IMG/VR virus record: IMGVR_UViG_3300027896_000011
Span: 62,001 to 126,000 of that record
Reading direction: 5' to 3' (one strand)
Length of the DNA stretch: 64,000 bases
Source of the DNA: a virus
Made by a program: the position numbers and the translations under genes. The number at the start of each line of letters is the position of its first letter. The first letter of the stretch is position 1. Shown here piece by piece: positions 56,833-63,988 of this stretch. Under the pieces are notes generated by a model that saw only the letters and a program-made list of their open reading frames with translations, did not search any database and was not told the origin of the DNA.

Positions 56833-56888
56833 CGGTGAAGCACAGGTCTCTTAAACCTGCTAACTAGCTTCGAGTGCTAGACGGCTCA
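56817..56888 (+). tRNA. tRNA-Lys (CTT), overlapping the HNH gene end
   Basis: Acceptor GAGTCGT/ACGGCTC, D-stem GCTT/AAGC, anticodon stem CAGGT/ACCTG with loop CTCTTAA, T-arm CTAGC TTCGAGT GCTAG. The HNH stop codon falls in the D-loop. Confidence 0.85.
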
Positions 56889-56966
56889 CGAACGAAGGTC
56901 GCTCCTTCGGTTATGTGAAAAGAGAATAGTAAACAATGCGGCGGGTGAAACCACACCCGTCTTTAT

Positions 56967-57039
56967 GCCCCGAAAGCTCTCATGGGATGAGCGCTGCCCT
57001 GAAGAGGTAGAGGGTCCAGATCGTTACTGGAGCGGGGCA
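56967..57039 (+). tRNA. tRNA-Phe (GAA)
   Basis: Acceptor GCCCCGA/GCGGGGC (pair 7 mismatched), D-stem GCTC/GAGC, loop CTGAAGA. The 80 bases before it hold two small hairpins. Confidence 0.85.
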
Positions 57040-57042
57040 CAA

Positions 57043-57207
57043 CAGAACACCTCCATAAGAACTTAGCAGATGGAAAGTTGACCATCTTTGACGCCCTGAA
57101 TTAACAGGAGACGAAAACAGGAACCTAGGCCCTGTAAACTCGTCAAGGCAGCGTGTACACGACTGCAAAGGTAGGCTAACGCTGGAGATATGCCAGTAGG
57201 TGTTCTG
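57043..57207 (+). ncRNA. Structured element closed by CAGAACACCT/AGGTGTTCTG
   Basis: A perfect 10-base outer stem encloses AGATGG/CCATCT, TTGACG/CGTCAA (itself enclosing two CCTG/CAGG-type hairpins), GCAG/CTGC and CTGG/CCAG helices. No frame is open. Looks like a multi-branched RNA of 165 bases. Confidence 0.5.
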
Positions 57208-57256
57208 TATTATCTCTTAGATCACTGCCCGTTGTTGAAAGACATCGATGGTCTAT

Positions 57257-57365
57257 TGCCGGTATGGGAAAGTGGGCTAGTTAACTTCCCGGCACGGAAT
57301 GGCTCTCTGTAGGTGACCTAAAGCAAGGGACTGTGAGCCAAGCTTGACACCCCGGAGAGACGGGG
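57257..57365 (+). ncRNA. Row of three hairpins
   Basis: TGCCGG/CCGGCA (57257-57294, with inner GGGAA/TTCCC), TGGCTC/GAGCCA (57300-57340), CCCCG/CGGGG (57350-57365). Lies between the previous element and tRNA-Gln; no open frame. Confidence 0.4.
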
Positions 57366-57372
57366 GAATTAT

Positions 57373-57445
57373 TGGGGATTAGCACAGTGGTTTAGTGTAG
57401 CGGTCTCTGACACCGTTGACCAAGGTTCGACTCCTTGATCCCAGT
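57373..57445 (+). tRNA. tRNA-Gln (CTG)
   Basis: Anticodon stem GCGGT/ACCGT, loop CTCTGAC; T-arm CAAGG TTCGACT CCTTG; acceptor TGGGGAT/ATCCCAG with one mismatch, as typical of Gln tRNAs. Confidence 0.85.
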
Positions 57446-57448
57446 TAT

Positions 57449-57521
57449 TCCGGTGTGACCTAACGGGATAAGGTATAAGACTTTGACTCTTGGAATATTG
57501 GTTCAACTCCAGTCACCGGAA
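57449..57521 (+). tRNA. tRNA-Gln (TTG)
   Basis: Acceptor TCCGGTG/CACCGGA perfect, D-stem ACCT/AGGT, loop CTTTGAC. Confidence 0.9.
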
Positions 57522-57535
57522 CTAGAAAAAGATTA

Positions 57536-57622
57536 TGCAGGGCTGTAGCATGATGCTACTAGTAGGGTGCTCCGTGCACGGGGTCCTATGGTCTCACAAG
57601 GTAAGAGTCCTTGGCACCTGCA
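57536..57622 (+). tRNA. tRNA-like element with 18-base anticodon loop
   Basis: TGCAGG/CCTGCA ends, a D-like GTAG/CTAC hairpin, T-like arm CAAGG TAAGAGT CCTTG and a central GTAGG/CCTAT stem. That stem encloses an 18-base loop containing GTGCTCCGTGCAC. Either a degenerate tRNA or one with an insertion in the anticodon loop. Anticodon cannot be read. Confidence 0.35.
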
Positions 57623-57637
57623 CCTTTATATTTCGAC

Positions 57638-57714
57638 ACCTTATTTTGTACTCCTTGTTCAAAATAGGCATAAGGTCAGGTTGGTCCCTTTTCCTGAGTC
57701 GATAAAGAAGGGAC
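57638..57714 (+). ncRNA. Two hairpins in the tRNA spacer
   Basis: ACCTTAT/ATAAGGT with inner TATTTTG/CAAAATA (57638-57676) and GTCCCTT/AAGGGAC (57684-57714). Confidence 0.4.
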
Positions 57715-57721
57715 ATCTATT

Positions 57722-57794
57722 GGAGCTGTAGTTTAATCAGTAAAACATTCGCTTGATAAGCGGAAGACAGTTGGGGCAGAGCCAATCAGCTCTA
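57722..57794 (+). tRNA. tRNA-Ile (GAT)
   Basis: Acceptor GGAGCTG/CAGCTCT, loop TTGATAA. T-loop is GGCAGAG, without the usual TTC. Confidence 0.8.
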
Positions 57795-57804
57795 CTAAGT
57801 TTAT

Positions 57805-57879
57805 GGTGGTTATGGTGTAGCGGCTCTGCACGCCTGTCTGTGAAACAGGAGGTTCGAGATCAACACTCGATAATCACCC
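57805..57879 (+). tRNA. tRNA-His (GTG)
   Basis: Acceptor GGTGGTT/AATCACC, anticodon stem CCTGT/ACAGG, loop CTGTGAA. The start of the next gene is four bases away. Confidence 0.85.
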
Positions 57880-57882
57880 AAG

Positions 57883-58515
57883 ATGAGGAATAAAATTCCA
57901 ATATACGTTTATTACCACATAGCGCAGATGAATAACTGGCGGGAGATATATCAAGAACAGGTTGTCTTTTTATTGAACTCGGGGCTGTATGATCTTGTAG
58001 ATGAGATTTGTATAGGTGTGCTAGGCAGTGATGCCTTACCGATTCTTCCGCCCATGTTCAAGATGCTTTTTCAACATAGTGACGTGACTTTGGCAGAGAT
58101 TCCAACTTTAGAGTCATTACGAGAAAGAGCAATGGTGGAAGACTTTAATGTTTTGTACTTCCATACGAAAGGAGTATCACACCCTGATACTGACTATGAT
58201 TTCATGCGGAAGTGGCGGAAGTACATGGAGGGGTATTGCATTGGAAAGTGGAAAGAGTGTATTACGCATCTTAAAAGGTTTGATACTGTAGGGTGTGAGT
58301 ATCATGCAGCCCCGTTTAAGCATTTCAGTGGTAATTTCTGGTGGAGTAAAGCTTCTTACCTTCGTACGCTTCCAAGATTGAAAGATGTACCTCTACATGG
58401 GTTTGCTGAATCCCGGATGAAAGCAGAGATATGGGTCGGCACTAATCCAAGGGTGAAGATAAAGTGTTTGAGTACGGTTAACGACAGGTCTTTTCCACTA
58501 GAAACTGGAGAATAA
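57883..58515 (+). CDS. Glycosyltransferase-like protein (210 aa)
   Basis: IPIYVYYHIAQMNNWREIY, LYFHTKGVSHP, FRKWRKYMEGY-type and HFSGNFWWSKASYLRTLP segments are those of a small glycosyltransferase-like family seen in phages and capsule loci. It would transfer a sugar, perhaps to DNA, virion or host surface. The start lies four bases after tRNA-His, leaving no room for a separate ribosome site; an AAG at 57880 is the only candidate. Placed in a tRNA cluster, near a glycosyltransferase-radical SAM fusion, so the two may act on one pathway. Confidence 0.65.
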   Translation: MRNKIPIYVYYHIAQMNNWREIYQEQVVFLLNSGLYDLVDEICIGVLGSDALPILPPMFKMLFQHSDVTLAEIPTLESLRERAMVEDFNVLYFHTKGVSHPDTDYDFMRKWRKYMEGYCIGKWKECITHLKRFDTVGCEYHAAPFKHFSGNFWWSKASYLRTLPRLKDVPLHGFAESRMKAEIWVGTNPRVKIKCLSTVNDRSFPLETGE

Positions 58516-58520
58516 ATAGA

Positions 58521-58653
58521 ATGCTGTAATAACTTCAAGTGACTAAAAGCAAATAGGTGGATACCACGTGTACTTCTGTCATGCGAGTATACGTCCTTTC
58601 GGTCATCAGCCTTGAGTTGCCTATTTTCTCTGGGGGCTGGAAGATTACAGCAT
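58521..58653 (+). ncRNA. Structured element closed by ATGCTGTAAT/ATTACAGCAT
   Basis: Perfect 10-base outer stem, inner AATAGG/CCTATT, and an ACGT-x-TACT/AGTA-x-ACGT hairpin. 133 bases, no open frame. Confidence 0.5.
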
Positions 58654-58681
58654 CCTATTTATTCTCCGGAAAATATAATAA

Positions 58682-58753
58682 CTGGGTGTAGGGTAATGGT
58701 TACCCACTTGCCCTGGGAGCAAGTCTATGCAGGTTCAACTCCTGTCGCCCAGA
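58682..58753 (+). tRNA. tRNA-Pro (TGG), unusual C33
   Basis: Acceptor CTGGGTG/CGCCCAG, D-stem GGGT/ACCC, anticodon stem CTTGC/GCAAG, loop CCTGGGA (C at position 33). Confidence 0.85.
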
Positions 58754-58763
58754 CTAATACAAG

Positions 58764-58835
58764 GGGGACGTAGTGATAACGATAGCACTCCACGTTTGCA
58801 CCGTGGAAGTCGGAGTTTGATTCTCCGCGTCTCCA
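58764..58835 (+). tRNA. tRNA-Ala (TGC)
   Basis: Acceptor GGGGACG/CGTCTCC, anticodon stem CCACG/CGTGG, loop TTTGCAC. Confidence 0.88.
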
Positions 58836-58838
58836 CTT

Positions 58839-58933
58839 AGATTGCTCGTGAGCTCACCTGGAGGAAGTCCAATTCCTTTACCAGGTATGCGGTCAGCCGG
58901 TGTAAATTGGACTCAGGCTGGTACAAGCAATCT
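58839..58933 (+). ncRNA. Structured element with a possible pseudoknot
   Basis: Outer AGATTGCT/AGCAATCT. ACCTGG/CCAGGT and AGTCCAATT/AATTGGACT interlock, so they can form a pseudoknot; CAGCC/GGCTG also pairs. 95 bases. Confidence 0.5.
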
Positions 58934-58978
58934 TTATTTAACGCCGGAAACAAAAGAAGAACAAAGAAAGGTAGGCTA

Positions 58979-59218
58979 ATGGCTAACGGAGAAAACGTGT
59001 GTCCAGTGTGTAAGGGGTCTTTGAAGAAGTCGGATGGTAGAGATTGTACTAATTGTGGCGGGCAATATATGTGGGGAAGTCCTGTTGGTGTTGTTAGATT
59101 ACGAAAAGATGGTACCCCATGTACTCATGAATATACCGGAGCGGTATTAGGTAATTGTTTGCGCGGATACTCTTGTATTCATTGCGGGGACGCATATGAA
59201 ATAGATTCTGGAGATTAG
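58979..59218 (+). CDS. Zinc-finger protein (79 aa)
   Basis: ATG at 58979 after AAAGGTAGGCTA. CPVCKGS ... CTNCGG ... CTHEYTG ... CIHCGD: four Cys/His groups, likely two zinc sites. Function unknown. Confidence 0.7.
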   Translation: MANGENVCPVCKGSLKKSDGRDCTNCGGQYMWGSPVGVVRLRKDGTPCTHEYTGAVLGNCLRGYSCIHCGDAYEIDSGD

Positions 59219-59339
59219 GAGCTGTCAGTCAATACAGCACGGTGGCGTATTGCGAGCCGTTATTATCGTGATACTTACTCCGGAGAAAGTTCCGAGGGAT
59301 TACCCGGTCGCCTGGGCTTATGTCCGAAGGACTGGGATT
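59219..59339 (+). other. Spacer with several short hairpins
   Basis: GCTGT/ACAGC (59221-59238), CTCCGG-type and GTCC/GGAC stems. No frame and no long outer stem. Confidence 0.35.
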
Positions 59340-59411
59340 GGGTTGTTCATCTAGCGGTAAGGATGTCAGTCTCCAAAATTGATCACGGAAGTTCGAGTCT
59401 TCCACAACCCG
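59340..59411 (+). tRNA. tRNA-Trp (CCA)
   Basis: Acceptor GGGTTGT/ACAACCC, loop CTCCAAA, T-arm GGAAG TTCGAGT CTTCC, discriminator G. Confidence 0.92.
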
Positions 59412-59415
59412 CAAT

Positions 59416-59496
59416 CCCCCTCGCCTGGGAACTGGCTCCCCAGGTTCTCTGTGGCGGCATATATTTATTAGAACCGTCGGAGATTGGAAGAGGGGG
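59416..59496 (+). ncRNA. Structured element closed by CCCCCTC/GAGGGGG
   Basis: Seven-base outer stem enclosing CCTGG/CCAGG. It is located between tRNA-Trp and tRNA-Ser. Confidence 0.4.
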
Positions 59497-59500
59497 TGTT

Positions 59501-59583
59501 GGATGGTGAATCCGTCAGGGACGAAACCTGTCTTGAAAACAGTGTGAGCCTTATGGCTTGAGTTTCGAGTACTCCGCCATCCT
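59501..59583 (+). tRNA. tRNA-Ser (TGA)
   Basis: Acceptor GGATGGT/GCCATCC, loop CTTGAAA, long variable arm GAGCC/GGCTT, T-arm GAGT TTCGAGT ACTC. Confidence 0.85.
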
Positions 59584-59613
59584 CGAGTGTAAATAGAAAG
59601 GAAAACACGAAAT

Positions 59614-60135
59614 ATGTGGCAAAAGATTAGAAGGCATCTACCGAACTGGCTAAAACAAACACTCTATTGGTTGAGGACACGTACGTACAACAAATACCAT
59701 CTACTTGATTGCCGGAGTAAACAAAATGGATATACATGGGGTTGGCAAGACATATGTAGCCGGATAGTATTTGCTAATATGAATATGCTTAAGCTATATG
59801 TTGAGCACGAAGCAGATCATATTGATTGGACATCTGATCCAGAACACATACACGCCCGAGCAGAGATGGAAGAGTTATATCAGTGGTGGATGAGAGGTAG
59901 AAAGATTGAACATGATGCATACGATGCATTAATAAACAAAACCTATGGGTTTGAAGGCTGCACTAAGTTAGTATCAGCTAAGGATGGTTTGCAGGGTCTA
60001 GTATTTACTAAGCGTGGAGATTCTGCGTGGGAGGCAGATTGTGATGCTTGTAGTGAGGCGGAAAAAGCATTGACTCAAAAAGATGAGGATATGCTGATCA
60101 GACTCATTAAGATCAAAAATTATTTGTGGTCATAA
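59614..60135 (+). CDS. Hypothetical protein (173 aa)
   Basis: Site AAAGGAAAACACGAA. Aromatic-rich N-terminus (LKQTLYWLRTRTYNKYHLLD), then charged helices including an acidic ELYQWWMRGR segment. Resembles small phage proteins of unknown function; no motif. Confidence 0.65.
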   Translation: MWQKIRRHLPNWLKQTLYWLRTRTYNKYHLLDCRSKQNGYTWGWQDICSRIVFANMNMLKLYVEHEADHIDWTSDPEHIHARAEMEELYQWWMRGRKIEHDAYDALINKTYGFEGCTKLVSAKDGLQGLVFTKRGDSAWEADCDACSEAEKALTQKDEDMLIRLIKIKNYLWS

Positions 60136-60161
60136 GGCATAGCTGGGCTTCCCCCAGCTAC

Positions 60162-60249
60162 GGAGAGTTGCCGGAGTTTGGTAAGCGGGTCAGGTTGCTA
60201 ACCTGAAGCCAACCGAAAGGTTGCAAATGTTCGATTCATTTACTCTCTT
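60162..60249 (+). tRNA. tRNA-Ser (GCT)
   Basis: Acceptor GGAGAGT/ACTCTCT, anticodon stem TCAGG/CCTGA, loop TTGCTAA, variable arm CAACC/GGTTG. An AGCTGGG/CCCAGCT hairpin precedes it. Confidence 0.92.
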
Positions 60250-60253
60250 CAAC

Positions 60254-60339
60254 GGCTTCCCAGCCCTGCGTTGTGGCGGGGCCTCCCACCCTCTCAGAGG
60301 GATGGCAAAGTACACGCCGGGAAAATGGTAAGGGAAGTC
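60254..60339 (+). ncRNA. Structured element closed by GGCTTCCC/GGGAAGTC
   Basis: Eight-base outer stem with one G-U pair; CCCTC/GAGGG hairpin inside. Lies between tRNA-Ser and tRNA-Cys. Confidence 0.4.
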
Positions 60340-60342
60340 TCT

Positions 60343-60413
60343 GGTTACGTCGGCAAGTGGTAAGCCTCCAGTCTGCAAAACTGGCATCGTTGGTTCAATT
60401 CCAACCGTAACCT
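60343..60413 (+). tRNA. tRNA-Cys (GCA)
   Basis: Acceptor GGTTACG/CGTAACC, anticodon stem CCAGT/ACTGG, loop CTGCAAA. Confidence 0.92.
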
Positions 60414-60427
60414 CGAGCCATACTTAT

Positions 60428-60499
60428 GAGAGAGTGGTGGAAATCTTGGTCCATAACAGGTCGCTCCTGTGATGTCGGTATCAAATCCGACCTCTCTCT
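60428..60499 (+). tRNA. tRNA of uncertain identity (CGC by position)
   Basis: Acceptor GAGAGAG/CTCTCTC perfect, D-stem GTGG/CCAT, T-stem GTCGG/CCGAC with 8-base loop. The anticodon arm ACAG GTCGCTC CTGT would read CGC, with a pyrimidine at 37; a five-base loop also fits. May be degenerate. Confidence 0.55.
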
Positions 60500-60523
60500 T
60501 CAATTTGAACAAAAGGAGGAACG

Positions 60524-62038
60524 GTGCACCTTACTGCATGTATGCTCGTCCGGAATGAAGAAAGTATAATAGAGGAGAACATTTTCTTTCATAGAAGGAT
60601 GGGTGTTGATCGGTTCTTAATTATGAACCACATCTCTACTGACAATACTCTTTCTATTCTTAACCGGCTTAAAGAAGAGGGCGTAGATATTGTTGTATAC
60701 GAACAAAATAGCCCAAAGTATCTTCAAGCAGAGTGGATGTCTTTTCTCTCTCAAGAAGCACATCGACTTGGTACTGATTGGGTAATTATGATTGATGCTG
60801 ATGAATTCTTTTTGCCAAAGAAGCCAACCATTAAGGATTACTTAGCGTCAGTCCCGGAATGTATAGATGTTATCCAGTGTCTTTGGTATAACAACTTTCC
60901 GGTTAAAGGAGTAACACCATTCTATTTGAATACCTATTTCGTTCCCTATCTTTACATGTATAAAGTCATTATGAGGGCAAGTCCCAATAGTGGGGTGGTT
61001 ATGGGTAATCATGCTCCTACACATACTGATAGATGTGTAAGAGAACATGATGCACTTAGGGTGATGCATTTTCAGCATCGGGATAAGGCCAGTGTATATG
61101 GTAAATATGTTTTAGGAGGGGAGGCTCTGGTAAATTCTAATTTACCTGCTGGTGTAGGTTCTCATTGGAGAGACGGACTTGAAGCTTTTCGGAAAGGTAA
61201 GTTTGAAGAGTTTACAGATTACTTTTTCCATTCTGAGGAGGAGGTACAGGCAGTACCTAGAGTTATTGAGGATGGAACATTAAAGAGGTTGTTTCAGCAT
61301 AGAAGCAATCATACTACTAAGTGGTTAGAGATCACATCAATGGTAGGTTGTACCAATAGATGTACGTATTGCCCACAGTCTTTATTTACGGCTAAGTACC
61401 ATAAGATGTATTTAGGGACAGCTTGTACTATGAGCCCAGAGGGACTTTCTTCTATACTAGATAATGTAGACCCTATCACTACTGCTATACATTTTTCAGG
61501 GTTTAATGAGATATTTGCTCATCCTGAAGGGCATGAGCTTATTGCCTTTACCTATGAGCGGGGATTTGATATAGCGCTGTTTTCTACTCTAGTAGGGTTA
61601 ACTGAAGATAAGGTTGCGTTTCTAGCTGATAGAGGGGTGGAGTTTTCTTGGGTCAGGCTTCATGAGTTTGATGGACCTAAGTTCAATAAAGAGGATTTTG
61701 AGGCTAAGGCTAAGTTGTTAAGAGAGTCGGTACGTATAAACCGCTTTGAGTGTCAACGTGTAGAACATCCTATCTCTAGAGGTGGTTCCTTATGGGAGCC
61801 CGGATATAACAATAGAGGAATTACGTGTTCAAGGTTTGATTGTAATGTGGTATTACCTAATGGAGAGGTGTACCTCTGTTGTTCTGATTGGGGCCTTCGT
61901 CATTATATAGGTAACCTTCTTACAGATCACTATGACGGTGACTTATTCACGTCTGTTCGTAATTCTTTGAGAGAACAAGGAAGAACTCCAGGTACAGATA
62001 TGTTGTGTAAGCATTGTGAGATGGCAGTGCCTATTTGA
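60524..62038 (+). CDS. Glycosyltransferase fused to a radical SAM/SPASM-like enzyme (504 aa)
   Basis: GTG after AAAGGAGGAAC. Residues 1-250 are a GT2/GT92-like glycosyltransferase (MLVRNEESIIEENIFFHRRM; MIDADEFFLP at about 90). From 270 on it is a radical SAM domain with Cys276, Cys280 and Cys283 (CTNRCTYCPQ), and a C-terminal SPASM-like set: CSRFDC, LCCSDWG, CKHCEM. The fusion would join sugar transfer to radical chemistry, for example on a sugar-modified peptide, base or RNA. I know of no named family with this order. In the tRNA cluster, before tRNA-Gly and RtcB. Confidence 0.85.
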   Translation: MHLTACMLVRNEESIIEENIFFHRRMGVDRFLIMNHISTDNTLSILNRLKEEGVDIVVYEQNSPKYLQAEWMSFLSQEAHRLGTDWVIMIDADEFFLPKKPTIKDYLASVPECIDVIQCLWYNNFPVKGVTPFYLNTYFVPYLYMYKVIMRASPNSGVVMGNHAPTHTDRCVREHDALRVMHFQHRDKASVYGKYVLGGEALVNSNLPAGVGSHWRDGLEAFRKGKFEEFTDYFFHSEEEVQAVPRVIEDGTLKRLFQHRSNHTTKWLEITSMVGCTNRCTYCPQSLFTAKYHKMYLGTACTMSPEGLSSILDNVDPITTAIHFSGFNEIFAHPEGHELIAFTYERGFDIALFSTLVGLTEDKVAFLADRGVEFSWVRLHEFDGPKFNKEDFEAKAKLLRESVRINRFECQRVEHPISRGGSLWEPGYNNRGITCSRFDCNVVLPNGEVYLCCSDWGLRHYIGNLLTDHYDGDLFTSVRNSLREQGRTPGTDMLCKHCEMAVPI

Positions 62039-62100
62039 TTTAGATAAACCCTTCTATAGAGGGGTCTGGACAGAGGAAGCTAGCGCCTGTTGTCCAGTTT

Positions 62101-62172
62101 GCAAAGATGGCAGAATGGTTATGCATCACCTTGCCAAGGTGAATTATGCGGGTTCGAATCCCGTTCTTTGCT
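62101..62172 (+). tRNA. tRNA-Gly (GCC)
   Basis: Acceptor GCAAAGA/TCTTTGC, anticodon stem TCACC/GGTGA, loop TTGCCAA. A CTGGACA/TGTCCAG hairpin precedes it. Confidence 0.9.
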
Positions 62173-62250
62173 CCCGCCACGAGAAATCGTGGATAGTAGA
62201 TGCTCCTTCCTACGAGGCCGAAATGGCGAAAGTTATAATGGGAGCAATTT

Positions 62251-62321
62251 GCACCATTGGCCTAGAAGCCGGGCGTCAGCCTTCCAAGCTGAATAGACGA
62301 GGGCAGTACTCGTATGGTGCT
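62251..62321 (+). tRNA. tRNA-Gly (TCC)
   Basis: Acceptor GCACCAT/ATGGTGC, anticodon stem TCAGC/GCTGA, loop CTTCCAA; T-loop GGCAGTA is atypical. A TGCTCC/GGGAGCA hairpin precedes it (62200-62247). Confidence 0.82.
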
Positions 62322-62330
62322 CTATCTGGA

Positions 62331-62412
62331 TGCTCTTGTTGTTTACGTGTGTGGGCCTTTCAATAAGTTTGTACCTTATTGCTGGGTATTATAAACGGTC
62401 ACAGCAAGAGCA
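62331..62412 (+). ncRNA. Structured element closed by TGCTCTTGTTG/CAGCAAGAGCA
   Basis: Eleven-base outer stem with one G-U pair; CAATAAG/CTTATTG hairpin inside. Lies between tRNA-Gly and tRNA-Thr. Confidence 0.5.
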
Positions 62413-62418
62413 ATACGT

Positions 62419-62489
62419 GCCGTCATATGTTAATGGTAGACGGTTTCCTCGGTAAGGAAGCGGCGGCAGTTCAATTCTGTCTGACGGCT
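62419..62489 (+). tRNA. tRNA-Thr (GGT), unusual C33
   Basis: Acceptor GCCGTCA/TGACGGC, anticodon stem TTTCC/GGAAG, loop TCGGTAA with C at 33; T-arm GGCAG TTCAATT CTGTC. Confidence 0.85.
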
Positions 62490-62503
62490 CAAAGGAGAAA
62501 CAA

Positions 62504-63607
62504 ATGCTTGAATACGAAGGGAAATATGCCAAGTGTAAAGTAATGACGGATAATATAGAAGAGACGGCTGTAACTCAAATTTATGGATTCCTTAATTCTC
62601 CGGCATTTGAAGGGGCTATTATACGTATAATGCCTGACGTTCATGCAGGTGCCGGAGCAGTAGTAGGATTTACTAGTACGTTAACGGATAAAGTAATACC
62701 GAATGTTGTTGGAGTCGATATAGGTTGCGGAATAGAAAGTTATCGTTTAGGTAAGGAGGAAGTGAATTTCTTGGCATTAGATAATTTTATTCGTGCAACT
62801 ATACCTAGTGGATTTAACGTGCATGAAAAGGTTATCCCGCATAGGTACGATGGTTTTGTACAACTTGAGGAGATTACCGAACGAACTGAGCAAGATTATG
62901 GCAGAGTTTTACGCTCTCTAGGTACTCTTGGGGGAGGTAACCATTTCATAGAATTAGGTGTAGACCAATTTGATGACAAGTGGCTAACTATCCATACGGG
63001 GTCTAGGAATTTTGGACTCAAGGTCGCCACCTACCATCAGCATATAGCTGAGCTGGCTGTTGGTAAACTAAATGGGCTAGCTTGGTTAGAGGGAACTATA
63101 GCAAAACAATATCTTTCCGATATGAAAGTGGCTCAAGAGTACGCAGCCCGTAATAGAGAGTATATTGTCGATAGAATTCTACAAGGGTTCTTTGGTAAGA
63201 GTATTGGTTACGTAACTAAAGTAGGAAGTGTGCATAACTACATTGACTTCACGGACAATGTGATACGAAAAGGTGCTATAGCGGCACATGAGCATCAGTT
63301 ACTCGTTATCCCCTGGAATATGAGGGATGGGTTAATTATTGGCCGGGGCAAGGGAAATGGGGATTGGAATATGTCTGCCCCTCATGGTGCTGGAAGAATA
63401 ATGGGTAGAGGCGCAGCAAAGAAGACTATTCAGTTAGAGGACTTCCAAGAGTCTATGAAGGGTATTTGGTCTAGTTGCATAAGTAAGGACACATTAGACG
63501 AGTCACCTATGGTATACAAAAATTCGGAGATGATAAAAGAAGCAATAGCTGATACTGTTGAGATCACAAACGTGGTAAAACCTCTTTACAACTTTAAGGC
63601 AAGTTAA
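62504..63607 (+). CDS. rtcB: RtcB-type RNA ligase (367 aa)
   Basis: GTP- and Mn-dependent ligase that joins a 2',3'-cyclic phosphate or 3'-phosphate end to a 5'-OH, as in tRNA splicing and tRNA repair. Diagnostic motifs: PDVHAGAG (about 45), NVVGVDIGCGIES, LGGGNHFIELG, HTGSRNFG, and SAPHGAGR, whose His is the guanylated residue. Length is near that of compact RtcB proteins. It follows the tRNA cluster by 14 bases after tRNA-Thr, so it is likely co-transcribed and repairs tRNAs cut by host anticodon nucleases, or splices a tRNA in the cluster. Site AAAGGAGAAACAA. Confidence 0.95.
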   Translation: MLEYEGKYAKCKVMTDNIEETAVTQIYGFLNSPAFEGAIIRIMPDVHAGAGAVVGFTSTLTDKVIPNVVGVDIGCGIESYRLGKEEVNFLALDNFIRATIPSGFNVHEKVIPHRYDGFVQLEEITERTEQDYGRVLRSLGTLGGGNHFIELGVDQFDDKWLTIHTGSRNFGLKVATYHQHIAELAVGKLNGLAWLEGTIAKQYLSDMKVAQEYAARNREYIVDRILQGFFGKSIGYVTKVGSVHNYIDFTDNVIRKGAIAAHEHQLLVIPWNMRDGLIIGRGKGNGDWNMSAPHGAGRIMGRGAAKKTIQLEDFQESMKGIWSSCISKDTLDESPMVYKNSEMIKEAIADTVEITNVVKPLYNFKAS

Positions 63608-63616
63608 GGAACAAAA

Positions 63617-63988
63617 ATGGAGTATGAAAAGACCATACTTAACTACCCAAAATTTCTGAAGAAGATTGGTGTATATATTAAGGTACAGACATATGATCGA
63701 GACGGAGGGCACAAACACCCCAGGCATAGAATAGAGCTACGGGGAGCTCCGCCTAAGATTACAGAGGAAGCGTTGGCGTTTGAGATGCCTTGTGTAACGT
63801 GTGGTCGAACCATTAGCCCGTTTAGACTCTGTAAGGGTAACAAAAATGGGTTTATTGAATCCCGGCGAAGTAGTACGGCTGGTGTATACTTCGCGGCTAC
63901 CTGTCCACTTAATACATCAATAGGCTGCTCTCGTTCTAAACAAGCGGCGGAAGAATATGAAAGAGTAGTTAAAAAGTATCTAGGATGA
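63617..63988 (+). CDS. Hypothetical Cys-containing protein (123 aa)
   Basis: Site AAGGAACAAAA. PCVTCGRTISP and CKGNKNG ... CPLNTSIGC suggest a zinc site. Basic N-terminal half. Nine bases after RtcB, same operon; could assist RNA repair, unproven. The window ends 12 bases after the stop. Confidence 0.65.
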   Translation: MEYEKTILNYPKFLKKIGVYIKVQTYDRDGGHKHPRHRIELRGAPPKITEEALAFEMPCVTCGRTISPFRLCKGNKNGFIESRRSSTAGVYFAATCPLNTSIGCSRSKQAAEEYERVVKKYLG

